Below the pieces are notes generated by a model, which was given only the letters and a program-made list of their open reading frames with translations, was not told where the DNA came from and did not search any database. A program made the position numbers and the translations under genes. Shown piece after piece: positions 44,685 through 57,075 of a DNA stretch of 64,000 nt. Position 1 is the first letter of the stretch, and every line of letters begins with the position of its first letter. Origin of the DNA: Rhodocollybia butyracea (taxonomy: Eukaryota; Basidiomycota; Agaricomycetes; Agaricales; Omphalotaceae); NCBI GenBank assembly GCA_015501585.1, contig JADNRY010000151.1:84501-148500 (forward strand). The letters run 5' to 3'.

Positions 44685-44815
44685 GGAACGGTGGGATCCC
44701 TCGAGTTGCTAAAGTGATGGCACCAGGAACATCCCCGAAAGCGCGGACCCACTTCCGTCCAACTCTGAAAGCTAGACAGCCTAGTGCAGGACAAAGAAAG
44801 GGGGGGTAAAGACTA
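44685..44815 (+). pseudogene. Gypsy chromodomain C-terminus and post-pol purine tract
   Basis: Continues from the duplicated CTTGGGAG as VGSLELLK, a TGA in place of Trp/Arg, then WHQEHPRKRGPT, typical of the end of a chromodomain. A purine run (AAAGAAAGGGGGGG, about 44793-44806) follows. No LTR starts here; the LTR is 12.5 kb further right, beyond the antisense gene. Confidence 0.7.
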
Positions 44816-45109
44816 GTCAAGCCGCTACCCTTACACTTCACACTCAGGCAGATGCAACTCCGACCAATCTCCATTTTCCATATCTCCCTAAATGACAACT
44901 CACATTGGCGGATTCAACTCCGCCTTATAGACAATCTAAATCCTTTTCCTTCATTATTTTTCTAACAAACAATTCCTGGCTTATATATATACAGACAATC
45001 TATGTACAACCAAGGCACACCAAAACACGATAACAATGAATAACAAGAAAAAAGAAATACAAAACACAGAAAACAATAGCAATTAGTATATAACAGTAAC
45101 GAATCCATT

Positions 45110-47944
45110 CTAGGGATCGGGAAGGAATGACGAGGGGCTAGAAACGGAAGGCTCTTCTTTGGCATTATTGCCTATGGAACCCGTAGCCTCAATGGCGCTA
45201 CCATCGTCCACAACCACAGAGACATCCAAGTTGAGGATACCCGTTGACACCACACCCTCAGTGACGGCAACTCCAACCGAAGAATCCTTGTCTTTGAGTT
45301 CATCCACCTTGATTTCCTCCTCATTTTGCCTACCAAAAATCTCCCCATCACCCATGTAATCAAGGTCCTCCATGTCCTCTAATGGTTGAAGCGCACAGGG
45401 CGATGTTTGGACACCTACAGCAACCATTGCCGTTGAAACAATGGGCGCCGCGGGCACTGCTGGAGAGGAGGAAGGATTGGCAAGTGGCAAATAGTCCATG
45501 GGTGAACTGATGGTTCTGGGAACAGTTGGCGAGCTGGGGGAATAGGCCACAACATCTAATCCATCCAGTAGTCCCCTAATCGCCTCCCGGAGAGAAGAAC
45601 CGTGGGCATGGCGAAGGTTCTGTAACGGCAAGAAGTCGGGAGTGAATTAAAGATAGCACCCATACCAGATGGTATGATCCTGATCAAACACTGGCTTGAT
45701 AGAAGAGATCACCGCTTCAAAGCTGGCATTTCTGGTGTAAAGATCCGTTCACAATTAGATCTTCCCAATGTACAGTATAGCGAGGGGCCCGTTGGGCAGA
45801 TTTACTACAATATCAAGTTTGGTGTTGCTGATTTAACAGTGTGGTTTCCGATGGTTCTTCTGTGTTAACAGGTAATATTCTGGTATTCTGATCAAACAGA
45901 TGTGACGTCTTCTGTGGTAAGCAGGTAAAAGTAGTTCTTCTGTGGTGAGCAGGTAAAGGTGGTTCTTCTGTAATAAGCAGGGATTCTTCTGTTGTAAGCA
46001 GGTAATTGGTGATGCTTCTGGATATTCACAGTTAGCAACTAAGATTCATATCAAGGTTCAATTCACAGCTATGCTGCACAAAGGTAATAGTTCCAAAATA
46101 ACAAGGCTGGGGTACAATGTATCTACTGAGCGGTATTTATACTAGCTACCTAAGTCATATTGAGTCATTCCGAGTCATGTTCCGAGTCATTTTGACTCAT
46201 ATAATATAATTCATTTCCGGTTCCGGGTTCCGGGTCATTATATTGCACCCGAAATTAGACCATATGACTCGTTTGTTATCAAATGTCATTAATACAATAT
46301 TGAGACAATCATGTGCTCAATCATGTGTCCAATTTGTCAGTCAGGAAATGTTCACTTCCTGACATCTGGCCAATGTTTGTTCACTACGACGGCTGGAGAA
46401 ACGCTGCAGAAGTCGACGGACGTGCGGGTACTGCGAATCAAAATCTTCCAGAACCATACAAAGGGCCAATTGGGATCAACAAGCCTCGTTAGTAATGGAA
46501 GGGACGGTGTCGGATAGGGCAGAATGTGCTTCGACAAACAAAGGAGATTTGGCCGCGGCGGGATTGTCGGAGACGCTCAATAAGTTGTACAATCAGAATA
46601 AGGGTTCTGTTACGCGTTGCTCGAATCGGTTGTGAATCCGGGAAGGTCCAATTGGTGGAGCATAAGCGCATATTCCAGCGCAATGTTGTGCTCCAGTACC
46701 AAAAGCTCCCGGTCAGACTGAAGCTTTCAGACCAACAAATCGTTGGAGGACCCGGCAGCACTCTTCAGCATGTTCCCCAAGGCCTTTATCTCATAGTGAG
46801 CATCACGCAGTTGAGACTCTAACGCTTCCTTCCCCCATTGGACCCGACAACTTGCCTCCACCATGCGATTGTTGTGACAGAGCACTTCTTCATGACTGCT
46901 CTGGATAGCCTCAAAGGTTCCCTCAGCCCGCTTCAAATCGTCGCAAAGGCTATCCTCTGAGGCACGTAAACGACGATTCTCCTGCGATTGGGAAGTCAGG
47001 AATGGGTAAGATAATTATCCAGGGAGAGACTCACTTCTTCCAAATGCAGGAACTCCTTGGAATCCGTTGCTACTTGGGGTCTCAGAGCAAGCTGCTGCTC
47101 AAGTTCCTTAGTCTGCTCTTGGGATTTCAAGAACTCCTTCCACAACACCGCAGATGACAAGGCCGACTCCTTCAACTGAACGGCAAGCAATTCTGCACAG
47201 GTACGTTCCACATGCGCTTCCGCATTGAAACCCGCGCTACAAGAAATTATCTCAGCAAGTTTCTCTCACAAGTGGTCCCTTTCCGAGCGATAACGCGCAG
47301 CACAATCCCGCTCTTCTTGAAGTTCCTGAACGGTCAAGCGATGATTATCAACAAAATCCGCAAGGAAGGTTTGCTGTTCCAAGTTATATCCCCGAGAACA
47401 GAATTGAGCGTTTAGGTCCTGCGAGGGAAGGGGGACATGGGGAGTCATCTTGCCCATATCAACAGGAGCGCGGGTAGGAGCCAACGGAACCATGTTATCC
47501 AAGCAAGGTCGAACATTACAATTGGAGTCAGATTCCACGGGAGCTGGACGCTTTGTTTGTAGGGAAGGATCCATTGTGGAAGAAGGAGGAGGAACATAAG
47601 TTGGGGGAACAACGGGTTTGGTGCAAGAGGAATAGGAGCGGCAACTCGAGGAAGTGCCGGAATGAGAACACAAAGAGGACTATGGCGGCCATGCGCCGGT
47701 AATGATGGAACATCGCACAATTTCTCATGGTCCTTTGTCTTTTTCATCTTCTTGGGGTGTTTCTTCCATTTTTTGACGCCAACTTCTCAACGACTAGGAT
47801 CTTGCGCCCTGTCCTTCGCTATAAACTCCCTCAATCTCTCAGCATCCTCTTCAGCCTGTGGAAACAGACACTCCCGTTTGTCCATAATATGGCCCAATTC
47901 ACTGGGTGACTATTCCGAGCCTCTAAAACCTTCAACGCCTTCTT
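45110..47944 (-). pseudogene. Antisense accessory gene of the gypsy element (coiled-coil/Pro-rich part)
   Basis: Reading leftwards from 47944: YKKALKVLEARN, a Lys-rich stretch, LAPTRAPVDMGKMTPHVPL, then long amphipathic segments (LQEERDCAARYRSERDHL; LKESALSS...QEQTKELEQQL; EALESQLRDAHYEIKALGN) typical of coiled coils. A C-terminal region (45631-45110) begins LRHAHGSSLREAIRGLLDGL and ends in acidic and Ser/Pro-rich sequence. A solo LTR interrupts it at 45736-46364, and one TGA near 47795 would be CGA. Its N-terminal exon is at 56761-57075. Coiled-coil accessory proteins of this type, lying opposite to pol, have no function I can state. Confidence 0.6.
45736..46364 (+). repeat. Solo LTR (629 bp), TSD TCTGG
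   Basis: TGTAAAGATCC ... TTCCTGACA flanked by TCTGG (45731-45735 and 46365-46369). Same length and almost the same sequence as 27468-28096. It lies in the antisense accessory gene. Confidence 0.93.
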
Positions 47945-48620
47945 GTATAACTCTTAAGGGAAGTCTATGTCGGAACTTTAATAAATTACAGATAAGGCGC
48001 CGTAAGCCGTTATCATGGCCGTAATGATAACGGCGGTTATAATGCCGTTCAATAGATCAGTCGCATTATAAATAGGACCCGGCATTTAAAAGGGTGCCGT
48101 CATTATAAGGGCTTACAAAATGGCGGCATTATTAGACGGGCTTATGAGACAACACCTGTATTATAAGGGCTTCTAATTCGCACTGGTTATAATAAGAAAA
48201 AAAGTATCAAGTGCTTATTGAACGTTGCACTTTTGTTAGTTAGTGACCTTGCGAATTGAACTTGACCTGTTAGAAGCGCTTTTATTGGGAGTGACCGTTA
48301 CTACTGAAGATATTAGACAGTATTAAGTCGATCTTTCATTGAGTTAACTGAGGAAACTTTTCATTAGTTACTGAATCATTAATACGGACTACAAACTTAC
48401 TTGATTACTGGCTGGTTCGGACTGTTGACCTTAGGGTCGCGCGAGCGCTTACAACTTATAATAGGCATACATACCACTACACAATGTGAATATACTTGTA
48501 CCTCAGCTCTGGGTTAGCAAGAGTCATAGGCCGTCTAATAAGCCAGCTAACGATTTTTTCTGGCCTACAATGCCATGTTATCCAGCGTGCATATTTGTTA
48601 TATATATTTATTGTCACAAG

Positions 48621-50297
48621 TTATTTGCGCTTTGCCCTTGTTGTCCTTTGCGCAGGCTCAGCAACTTCACCCCCTGTACTACGGCTTTTACCACAACCAC
48701 GGTAACCACAACCACGACCACGGCGAATGTGATTTCCACCATCGATTAATGCATCCAGATTTTCAGGGAGGTCCAATTCTGATGGTGGTTCATGAGGCGG
48801 CTCTGACAAATCACTATCTAGATCAAGAGCTGCTGCCACTACCTCAGCTGGAGCAGGCATAGCCACAGAGACAGGCTGGGTTGGATCTGTAGAAAAAGTG
48901 TCAATACTAGTGTTATTCATTGCCTGATAAACTTACTGAGCATCACCGCCATCATCGCAGTGGTCATATCATCAATATCTGACTCTTCATGAGCCTGGAC
49001 ATCTCGATCTGAAGCAGTGAGTCCTTTGAACACGCGCGTGTTCCAGAACACTTGAAGCTGTTGATAGTATTCAGAGGTTTGAACATCGGTCAGATACCGG
49101 CGAATTTTGTAAAACTCATTGTGATATGGAATTTTCGAGTCTTGACCTATTTCAACAAATGTTTCATCCATTGAAACCATGTATTTTGACTGCAAAACAT
49201 CGGGTGAGCTCCATAATACATGATAACAGAAATAAAGGGATGCACAGCAATAGCAGCAAAAGCAATCATCGAATCGTTAACACGCCGAACATTCCAGCGG
49301 CGGCCCACCAGACTTTCTCCAAACTTGAAATTTTTGGCCGTAAGCGAGGATTTACCAAAAAGAACAACGCGTAAGAGCTAATAAACAATGGAATGAGCTA
49401 AGCCATAAAGCAAGAGCTTGTAGGATAACGTACTGCTGGAAGATAATCATTCATGAAAAGAAGGTGGTTGTTCTTCTTTAGCTCAGGATAATACAGAGGG
49501 ATAAGCACTTTCGGGTGCGTCTCTCCAGGAAACACCAGTAGCTTCCGGAATTCTGGAGATTCACCCCGCTCCTTCCCTTTATCGAGAGTCCAAAGTTCAA
49601 GTGGAAGTCGTAGACCGCCAAAGATATTTGCAGCAACTGCTCAAGCTGTGAAAAGGGAAGTGCTGCGGGAACTATTGACTTCGCCAGTAAACTAAGGAAA
49701 CTCCACGTTAAAGAGTAATTGAAGTGGCTAGAATGTTGCGACTTACTGCTTCCTGAAACGGTGCGTAAGATCTTGCTTGCTCCTGCAGTTCAGTCTCGGT
49801 AGATAGATATTCTTGCAGTTCTGCTACTGCTCCATCCTGGTATGATTCGAACGAGGCAAACCGAGCCGACAAATTTGGTGCAGGTGCATTCGGCGGTGTG
49901 GCAGTCATAAACATACCACCATGAACCCAAGGAGCCACCGTGATAGCATATTTTTTACCAAAAAGAATGATTTTATCATGGTTGAGAAGCGGATCGGCCG
50001 TTTTCTTCTTCCTTCCCCGACCAGCCCCTGATTTTTGAGCTGCCTTCAGCTCAGATTTGAGAGCAGAAACCTGATTGCGAAGCTTTGCGTTGTGCTGAAT
50101 GAACTTCTGCTCTCGTTCCTGACTGTGGTTCAAAGCCTCGAGGTTGCAAGCAGTGAGCCACTGAGCTACTAAGTCGTTAAATAAATCATACTCACATTTC
50201 GAAAGTCATTCAACGTTGGATTAGTTGTCGGTAGTACAAACGGCATATAGTTGTCCACAGAGCCATCGGAAACACTTCCATCGTCGTCGCTCGACAT
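48621..50297 (-). CDS. Basidiomycete hypothetical gene (DUF6698-like), several exons
   Basis: Exon 1 starts ATG at 50297 (MSSDDDGSVSDGSVDNYMPF) and ends at a GTGAGT donor at about 50195. Exon 2 (about 50137-49745) contains a coiled stretch, a basic GRGRKKKTADPLL, FGKKYAITVAPWV and ends at GTAAGT. Further blocks: LRLPLELWTLDKGKERGESP, VFPGETHPKVLIPLYYPEL, KNNHLLFMNDYLP (49625-49430), WNVRRVNDSMIAFAAIAVHP (about 49370-49215), then 49195-48917, and a Gly/Arg-rich C-terminus (RRGRGCGYRGCGKSR). This order fits a family I know as DUF6698 in mushrooms; function unknown. A possible frameshift at the start of exon 3 leaves integrity uncertain. It lies inside the Plavaka element. Confidence 0.55.
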
Positions 50298-50343
50298 GGT
50301 AGTTTAGAACGCAGGAATATTTGTGCTTGTAGTTACGAAAACT

Positions 50344-50784
50344 TTAAATCAATTGAATACAAACTGACTTACAGGGGAACACGTTCATGTTCTGCTTTTG
50401 ATTTTCGAGCCAAGGACTTGAGGTGCTAATAAGAACATGAGATCTTGTACAAATACACCCACTCTCTCTTGATCTATATACATTGGTCCCCTCCTTGTTG
50501 TGCATAAATATCTGGCTGTAAGTTGATATTGATACAGTACGTCGAACATATGTACTGATACTGTATACAACATCCAATGCTTCAATTTCGATGGCATAGG
50601 CATTATCTTCCCATACAATATGCTCCCTACCAAGACATTGAGCTCGCAACAGCATTGTCAAAAGCCCGCTTGGTAATATGGCACACATCAGTCGTATGAG
50701 GACAAAGGCATGCGGCATAGGAATAAAAGAGGCAGCGTGTACCCAAAGCCAACTTGCCGTATGCTCGACAACTTGATGAGACAT
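50344..50784 (-). other. Unrecognised minus-strand frame
   Basis: An open frame of 146 codons between the DUF6698-like gene and the alpha-COP fragment, with no motif that I can place. It could be decayed captured sequence. I would not call it a gene on length alone. Confidence 0.25.
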
Positions 50785-50884
50785 CCTGTTAGTCGTTGGA
50801 TGATGTGCTAGTCAACGGGGTCATTAGAAAAGGCAGTCGCGAAAACAGACATAAAAGCGCACAATCTAAGGCATCTCATGGTGG

Positions 50885-51249
50885 AATTGAGTCATCCGAA
50901 TGTAGTCGAGATGGTGGCCATGCAACGTCTGTTCCTGACACCAACCATGCACGGCTAGGATGGCGACAAAGGGTTCGAGCAGGACCTGAAATTTTGTTAG
51001 CATAATTTACAAAAGCTTTCAAGCAAACGTACCCTCGTGTGCCTTGAAACAGTCTACCAGTACCCCCATACAGTGGTTCCAAAGCTGAATACTTCCATTA
51101 TGAAGACTGGCAACCAGCAACAGTTGTATAGAAGGAAAAGCAAAGTGTATTGCGAGAGCTGCTTCTCTCCCAGCGGTGAGCGGCTGACTGTGGTATGCGA
51201 GCGAATCTTGCGAGTCCTCCATTGGAAAGGTTGCATGCATACTGTCCAT
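50885..51249 (-). pseudogene. COP1: Coatomer subunit alpha (alpha-COP), WD40 fragment
   Basis: Minus strand: LLLVASLHNGSIQLWNHCMG then VLVDCFKAHEG, an intron (GTACG...CAG, about 51030-50985), then GPARTLCRHPSRAWLVSGTD. This is the first WD40 repeat region of alpha-COP, where SLHNGSIQLWNY and HPSRPLLVTGGDD are characteristic. Only about 100 residues of a ~1,200-residue protein are present and the reading frame is lost afterwards. The intact gene must be elsewhere. Retention of the intron shows capture at DNA level. Confidence 0.8.
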
Positions 51250-52049
51250 CTACATGAAGAGGAAGAGAATGCGAGTGATCTGCGAGGGACGTCGCTGCCT
51301 ATCAACTAAGATGGTTGCAGTTCTGATGTGGATGTTTATGATACAAATGTGGGCCGTATTTGAGCCTACGTCACAGACCGATGCAAATAATAATTCATGA
51401 GTAGATGGGAAGGGCGCCGGGTTTTCGGATGGATAGGGATAAAAGCGTCAAGGAAGGCCGAATTGATGCAAGACAAAGCCTATGAGTTATTGAGCAGAGT
51501 AAGACGTCTGTGAGAACGGAAGTTAATGAACGACCACAAAAATTCGGTGTAAATGATGCTCACCAGTGCAAATCTCCAGTGCAAATCTCCAGGTTGAACA
51601 CACCAATGATCTTCCAAAGATTTATGATGACCGGCCCATGGTTTTCTGACTGGTGCGATTGGGTACGTTGCGGAATGCTGCTTAAGGGGTGACGAGTCAG
51701 CCTTTGAAAGTTCCAGGAAGTGAGGCCAGCGCGGAAAATGGTGAGATTTGTTCCGTAGTAGTTCTTCAGTGTGCTATTGACGAGATTTAAGTTTGTTTTG
51801 TGCACCGTTGCACTCCCAGTTAAGAAGAATCCGGTGGTGCACAAAGGAAATGCAAATCCGTAATAGTGCACTAATGAGGGACGAAGAACAAATAAAATTT
51901 AAGCGCTGAATATCGGATCAAGCAAAACCGGCCCGTAAATCTCCCAAAACTTTCCGATGAGCTGTTTACTTAGTCCACATCTCCAGGATCAACGGAATCC
52001 CGATCTCATCATCCCAACTCCATTATAGACTATTATAGATCACTAGATA

Positions 52050-52915
52050 ACGAATCTCAAGCTATCACTGGGCCGTGAGGCTTACCCTGATGACGTCGTC
52101 TATTTCAACTCCTTCGCTCGAGCATGCTTCCAGGACCCAGTGAGCAACAAGTTTGGTGGAGGTTCCCTCGCTGGTCTTCCTATCATTGAGACCCAGGTTG
52201 GTGATGCCTTGGCTTACATTCCCACTAGTGTTTGTATATCTACGACTTGTCTTCTCTTGTCCTTTTACTAATCTACTATTACAAGTCATTTCCAACACCG
52301 ATGGCCAGATCTTCTTGGAGGCTGAGTGGTCCTTCAGCCCGCTATCAATGTCGATCTCTTGGTCTCTTATAATTGTCAGCAAATGTGAGTATGGTGATAT
52401 TTCTGTACCTGTCAAACCCTTTTACGCAGCAAAATGATAAAGAAGTTTGCCAGTTCCCTCAAGTTCTATCTCACCCAGTACTATGAAGTTGCTGCCTTCA
52501 ACCAGTTTGGTCCTGATCTTGATGCTTCTACTTGTTTCAACTTTCCTCCTTTCCTGGCAAGGTGCCCGTCTAACTGAACTCTTGAGTACATGTCTATGTC
52601 TACCTTTGTATTTTCTTTTCAGAGCAGGGACAGTACCAGCCTCTTGCTACTGAGCACCCGCCTGGTCCTTATCATCTAGGCTGCCAGTGTCAATGGTCTT
52701 GTGAGTGGCTATCAACTGCTTTCGATTCCAACTAAGTATCTTAATCTATATTTCTAGGTTGACTCCATTCCTGTTGACCAGATCACCTGATGGGAAGGTG
52801 AATTTCATTCTCACCTGACTACCTCCCCCGCTCTCTCAAGGAGATCACTGGTGGTAATATTACTCCTGAGCTTGAGGATAAGATTAACTTGATGGTTCCC
52901 TGGAATGATAGAACT
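52050..52915 (+). pseudogene. ATP1: Mitochondrial ATP synthase subunit alpha, C-terminal half, decayed
   Basis: Plus strand: [44 protein letters not shown], an intron, ISNTDGQIFLEAEW, an intron (GTGAGT...CGCAG), MIKKFASSLKFYLTQYYEVA, AFNQFGPDLDA, LTELL and finally VDSIPVDQIT. These are hallmark segments of the nucleotide-binding and C-terminal domains of F1 alpha. The P-loop half is absent and several residues and frames are broken. Introns are still present, so this is not a processed retrocopy. Stop near 52905. Confidence 0.85.
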
Positions 52916-53039
52916 TGAAATTCAAAACTTTGAATTAGCATGCAATACCTGTGCGCTGTATACCATGGTCACTGAGAGCAAAAATTACTGAAGTTCAACT
53001 AGTGTTTTTAATTTTGGATACTTTCGCTTATCTCAAAAT

Positions 53040-56000
53040 TAAACTTTTATTCTCTCAATTGTTGCTATAGTACAGTCTTCCAAAAGAAGTTTCACCTTGT
53101 ATGTAACAGTTTTTAAAAGCCCAAAGTATATCCTGGAAAATGTTTCAGTACTCGCAGAAACATGTCCCCATCCAAAGGATCCCACACAATCATATCTGTA
53201 GTGTCCGAAACCTGGATTGCTACTGCCCCCGTATGATAGAGTGCACCGATATAAATTCTTTGTGCGTTTCTTTTTGGATGCGAAGGAATCCATGGTCCTT
53301 GTCAGAACGTGATCGACGATTGAGATGCACTGGTTTGTAAGGTTGAACAAACACAATTGGATACGTTCTTGCACCAACAACACATGTAAATATGTAATGG
53401 AGTTGTGCAAAGACTGGGCCACTTGTTGAATTAAACAGAATAAAATCATAGCGCGTGGCTCCATTGAAGGAGGGATTGCAGCGGATATGATCAACCTCAA
53501 CCTGTCATGTGTCCAAGGAGTGATAGCTAACCTTCATGTACTGATATGGTGTAATCTACACCAAATTTTTTCAGCAAATACCATCAAAATGCAAAGCATC
53601 TTGGGGTCTATACCTTATCATTTGCAGTGAATTTGACATATTGGTTTCCAGGAAGTTGAATGTTAGATGTGAGCAGGAGTTCAGATATGAATTTGGATAA
53701 CTGGATATGGAACCGAGTGAAAAGTGGATCTGTATGCTCAATTTCACTAAAGGTTACTGATTGAAGCTTGGAACCAATGTAGAAATGTGGGTTGTTGGTG
53801 GGGTTTTCAATATCTTTGGGTACTTCATTGTGGGCCTCTGAAGGCATGAGATATTCATCCAGGAGTTCAATTTGGCCCCGAATTAAACCTGCTACAATGC
53901 ACTGGTGGTCAATCCTTGTAATCTATATCAATAATTGAGCATGCAAAAATAGCCAAGTAGAAGTGTCATGCGTACCTGGCTGGCCACATCTTTGAAGTTT
54001 GTCCACTGTAGATATATTTGACGCAGGGGTCCATGTAGTTTCCGTAAGATGCCTTTGTTTTGTATGTCATCAAACAGATGCATGTGGAGATGAAGCTTGA
54101 TAAATTTCCAAGACTTGTCAAGAGAGGTATCCATGGATTCATATTTCTGGGATTATTTAGTGTTGATATAATATTCAGCAAGAATGCAAACCATACCTTA
54201 ATGGCTTCAAACATGTGTTTGATAGCAGAACGCCCTTCTGATATTGAATCACTGGTCTGGTTGTCAAGTCCGGAGTACATGACCACATTGATATATGTGC
54301 GCAGGACTTTCAGTAATTGATATCCAGCTTTGTCGTTATCCTCTCGAAGTATATCATATGCAGTAAAAAGAAAAATCTATTCTTTTTGGTTCAAGAGTCA
54401 CGGTTGTTCATGCACTAGAACTTACTTTGGAAATTGTCTTATGTTTTGACCCATCATTAAATGACAACTTAAAGATACCATCAGAAAAGTGGTGAATATC
54501 ACGCCATTGTGGAAAATCTTGGAACCTGGTTGTAACTGTTGGTACAGTATGAGTGACGTTTCAAAGACTTACCGCCGATCTATTTTTGTAGATAATTCAC
54601 GCCCTTTATCAAGTTGGAGAATCCGAGCTTTCGCTTGAACAAAAAGGTGTGCAGCCCACAGCCCACCATCTTGGAAATGAAGAACATCAAATGAGACAGC
54701 AGCATATGGATTTCCAAGAGCAAGATTGAGAAATGTGTTCTGTAGATCATTTATGAGAAAACCCACAAGTAGAAATAGTATATACACACATGTACAGGGC
54801 GCATACCATAGGTTTTAAAGATTTTCTCTTTTTCAGCCTTGGTCAGAGCAGAATCAGCTTGAGTAAATACTTCAACAGTGTGCTGAGGTGTCCGCAGCTC
54901 AGATTCCACATGCTCATCCAAGTTATCCTGTGAAACTAAACAAAATGTACATGGGCACAAGCCTTGCAGCCCCGAATCAAGCACATCACACATCTACAAA
55001 AGAATTATTGTAAACATGTTACATTAGAATCACAATGATGAACTCACTGTTCTTCATAGTCCCCTGATTTGATTAGAATTGTAGGGTACATCAGTCGATG
55101 CACATGATCACCACACTTCATCTTGTACCCAGTTTGAGAATACTGCACTAATGACTCCAGTATTTTTGCTGCTGACTCATGCCAGACAATGCACTTGAAG
55201 TCGGCAAAATCTTTTTTACCACTTCGCTCTGAATCTTCCTGCACCTATGAAGCTTTCAGTACAGTCTAAAATGGCAATGAGTGAATCTTATCTCACAATG
55301 GGATACCAACCCACAACACGCCCACCACCAGCACCAATATCATTGCAGATATCTATGGGCAGATTTGCCAAGCGAGCAATCACTGGATAGCCTTTGGCAG
55401 TCCCAAAGGATGAAAGCTTGCTTTTATCAGCATAGAAGATGATGCAAAGTGGTACTGCACCATCAGGAAGTTTATTCTGATTACATTTGAGTACATTGAG
55501 CCAGTTGAAATAGATAAAAAAAAGTAGCACCTGTATTTTCCACCACTGGTCTGCAGTCCACGGTTCATTAATGAAACGATTCCAATTCCCAGTCAATTTA
55601 TCATATTTAAATAGACGTCGGGCATGCCACTCCATCTTTGATACAAGCTGGGCATTCATCAGCATTTCATTGACCCAGTCCCAAAGTGGCCGATAATACA
55701 GATCAAAGGTTTCTGTTTCATTGCGGTAAGGTACTTGAATCTCTTCCTTTACAAACTGAAAATCTGTGATAAGCCAAAAAATCTTTCACTCAGAAGCAAG
55801 CTTCCCTTCGTAGATTTTTCTGCAGCTAAATCCCATGTTTTTTTGCAGTTCATCAAAACTCTCTAGTGTACATCGATCAAAACCTTGTTGTATATGAGTT
55901 ATAAGTTTAAAGAGAGTGTCTGTTTGCTGCCTGTTCATATGACACTCCAGAGTCAAGGCCGCAACTTCAAAATCAAGTCTAGTATGGAATGGGAGCCAGG

Positions 56001-56578
56001 GTTTGGTGTCAAGAGGGGGGCGCAAGCTTGCTTGTTCGCTGCCAGTTGTGTACTCATCAAAAGTCTGTATGACTGGTGATTTTCCACTCTTAGGATGATA
56101 CTCGATCCGGATATCTTCATCACTTAGATCATGAGTAGTCAGATTCCCAAGACCATCTATATCATATTTTATTAGAAACAGTAAATTAGCGACATGCTCA
56201 GCTAAAAAAAAATACATACCTTGGGCACCAGTACCATCAGATCCCAGGCTGGTAGGACCATTTTCCAGATAAGAATGGCTGTTAATGTCAAGAGATTGTT
56301 CAGAGTGGCTGTGGACTTGAGACTGGGCCCGGGGGACAGTTTCTAACCATTTACCACTTTACACCTGAAATATTGCACAATAAACAAGCAGTATACTCAC
56401 TTTGAACCACTTGTTGGTGTTTCCAATGCCTATAAGCCATTGTCGCATCCATCTCTGTCCCATGGGCCCGTTTACATTTGGACTCATGCGAGATCAGGCC
56501 TCGAGGCTTTTGGCCTTTACCACAGTATTTGCAGGCCTTCAAAATTGTGCCAGATGAGTTTTTATAGCTTTGAGGCAT
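53040..56578 (-). CDS. Plavaka-type (KDZ/CMC-related) transposase, about ten exons
   Basis: ATG at 56578 opens an N-terminal zinc finger (CKYCGKGQKPRGLISHESKC). Later exons carry DTKPWLPFHTRLDFEVAALT; EPWTADQWWKIQ; LPDGAVPLCIIFYADKSKLS (first acidic residue of the DDE-like core); YPVIARLANLPIDI; GGGRVVGWYPIV; FADFKCIVWHESAAKIL; CGDHVHRLMYP; SGDYEEQ (second Asp); CPCTFCLV; NPYAAVSFDVLHFQDGGLWA; WRDIHHFSDGSFKLSFNDGS; and the 53847-53608 block. This series is characteristic of Plavaka transposases. The introns are about 50-70 nt. I saw no stop inside the exon blocks I followed, but I did not verify every junction. It is the only possibly autonomous transposase in the window. Confidence 0.8.
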
Positions 56579-56760
56579 CGTATGTGTATGCGGCCAAGAG
56601 TGTTTTGCGGTGCAAGAACGTGGAACGAGCTGAACAGCTTATCATATCATTATAATTGCATGATAATGATCGGCATGTCATTATAATTACATGATAACGA
56701 TCGGCATTGACTTATCTTGGCATTATAATTCTATTATCACGGCAGGCCCATTATAACGTA

Positions 56761-57075
56761 CAAAACAATTCTCCAACATAGAATCTTGGGAGCCCCGCGC
56801 AATCGAGTAACTGCTTCCGAGACATGAATGCCTTCCAGATTCGCGTATGCGCAGAATCGAAGGAGAGTAAAGAAGTCACATTGTTTCTTGCGCTTGTGAC
56901 ACAAATTACAAGTGAGGGAATTGTCGGGTCGAATACAGGCTGTAGCGGTTTCTTGACATAAGGAGCACCTCACTTCTGCACGAGTAGTTTCGAAAACGCC
57001 AGCATGTTCGAGGATATACAACATTTCGACTCTGTGGATTTTGAAGCAGGCAAGATGGTGGGCGGCTTCAGACAT
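56761..57075 (-). pseudogene. Antisense accessory gene of the gypsy element, cysteine-rich N-terminal exon
   Basis: ATG at 57075 (MSEAAHHLACFKIHRVEML). It then has a cysteine array C-x2-C...C...C-x2-C-x5-C (RCSLCQE, TACIRPDNSLTCNLCHKRKKQC) reminiscent of Zn-cluster DNA-binding domains, followed by VSEAVTRLRGAPKILCWRIVLY. The frame continues at 47944 once the Plavaka element is taken out. It starts about 215 bp inside the 3' LTR and runs opposite to pol. Confidence 0.6.

Larger units (their letters stand above)
47948..56757 (-). mobile_element. Plavaka-type DNA transposon (8.8 kb) with captured genes, TSD GTA
   Basis: GTA at 47945-47947 and 56758-56760 flanks a segment holding a Plavaka transposase, a DUF6698-like gene and pieces of alpha-COP and ATP1. 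Removing the segment with one GTA fuses the antisense gene in frame (WRIVLY to YKKALKVLEARN, sharing the TAC codon). Both ends carry clustered subterminal words (TTATAATG, CCGTTATCATG/CGTTATCATG, CATTATAA), as CACTA-type elements do. Terminal bases (TAACTCTTAAGGG versus GTTATAATGGG) are only weakly alike, so the exact ends are provisional. The 3-bp TSD equals that of the CACTG elements. Confidence 0.65.

Noticed and set aside
50344..50784. Assigning the 146-codon ORF to alpha-COP
   Set aside because: It lies next to the alpha-COP fragment but I could not match it to any segment of that protein.
52050..52915. Working ATP synthase alpha gene
   Set aside because: The first half of the protein is absent and the frame breaks repeatedly; it is a fragment inside a transposon.
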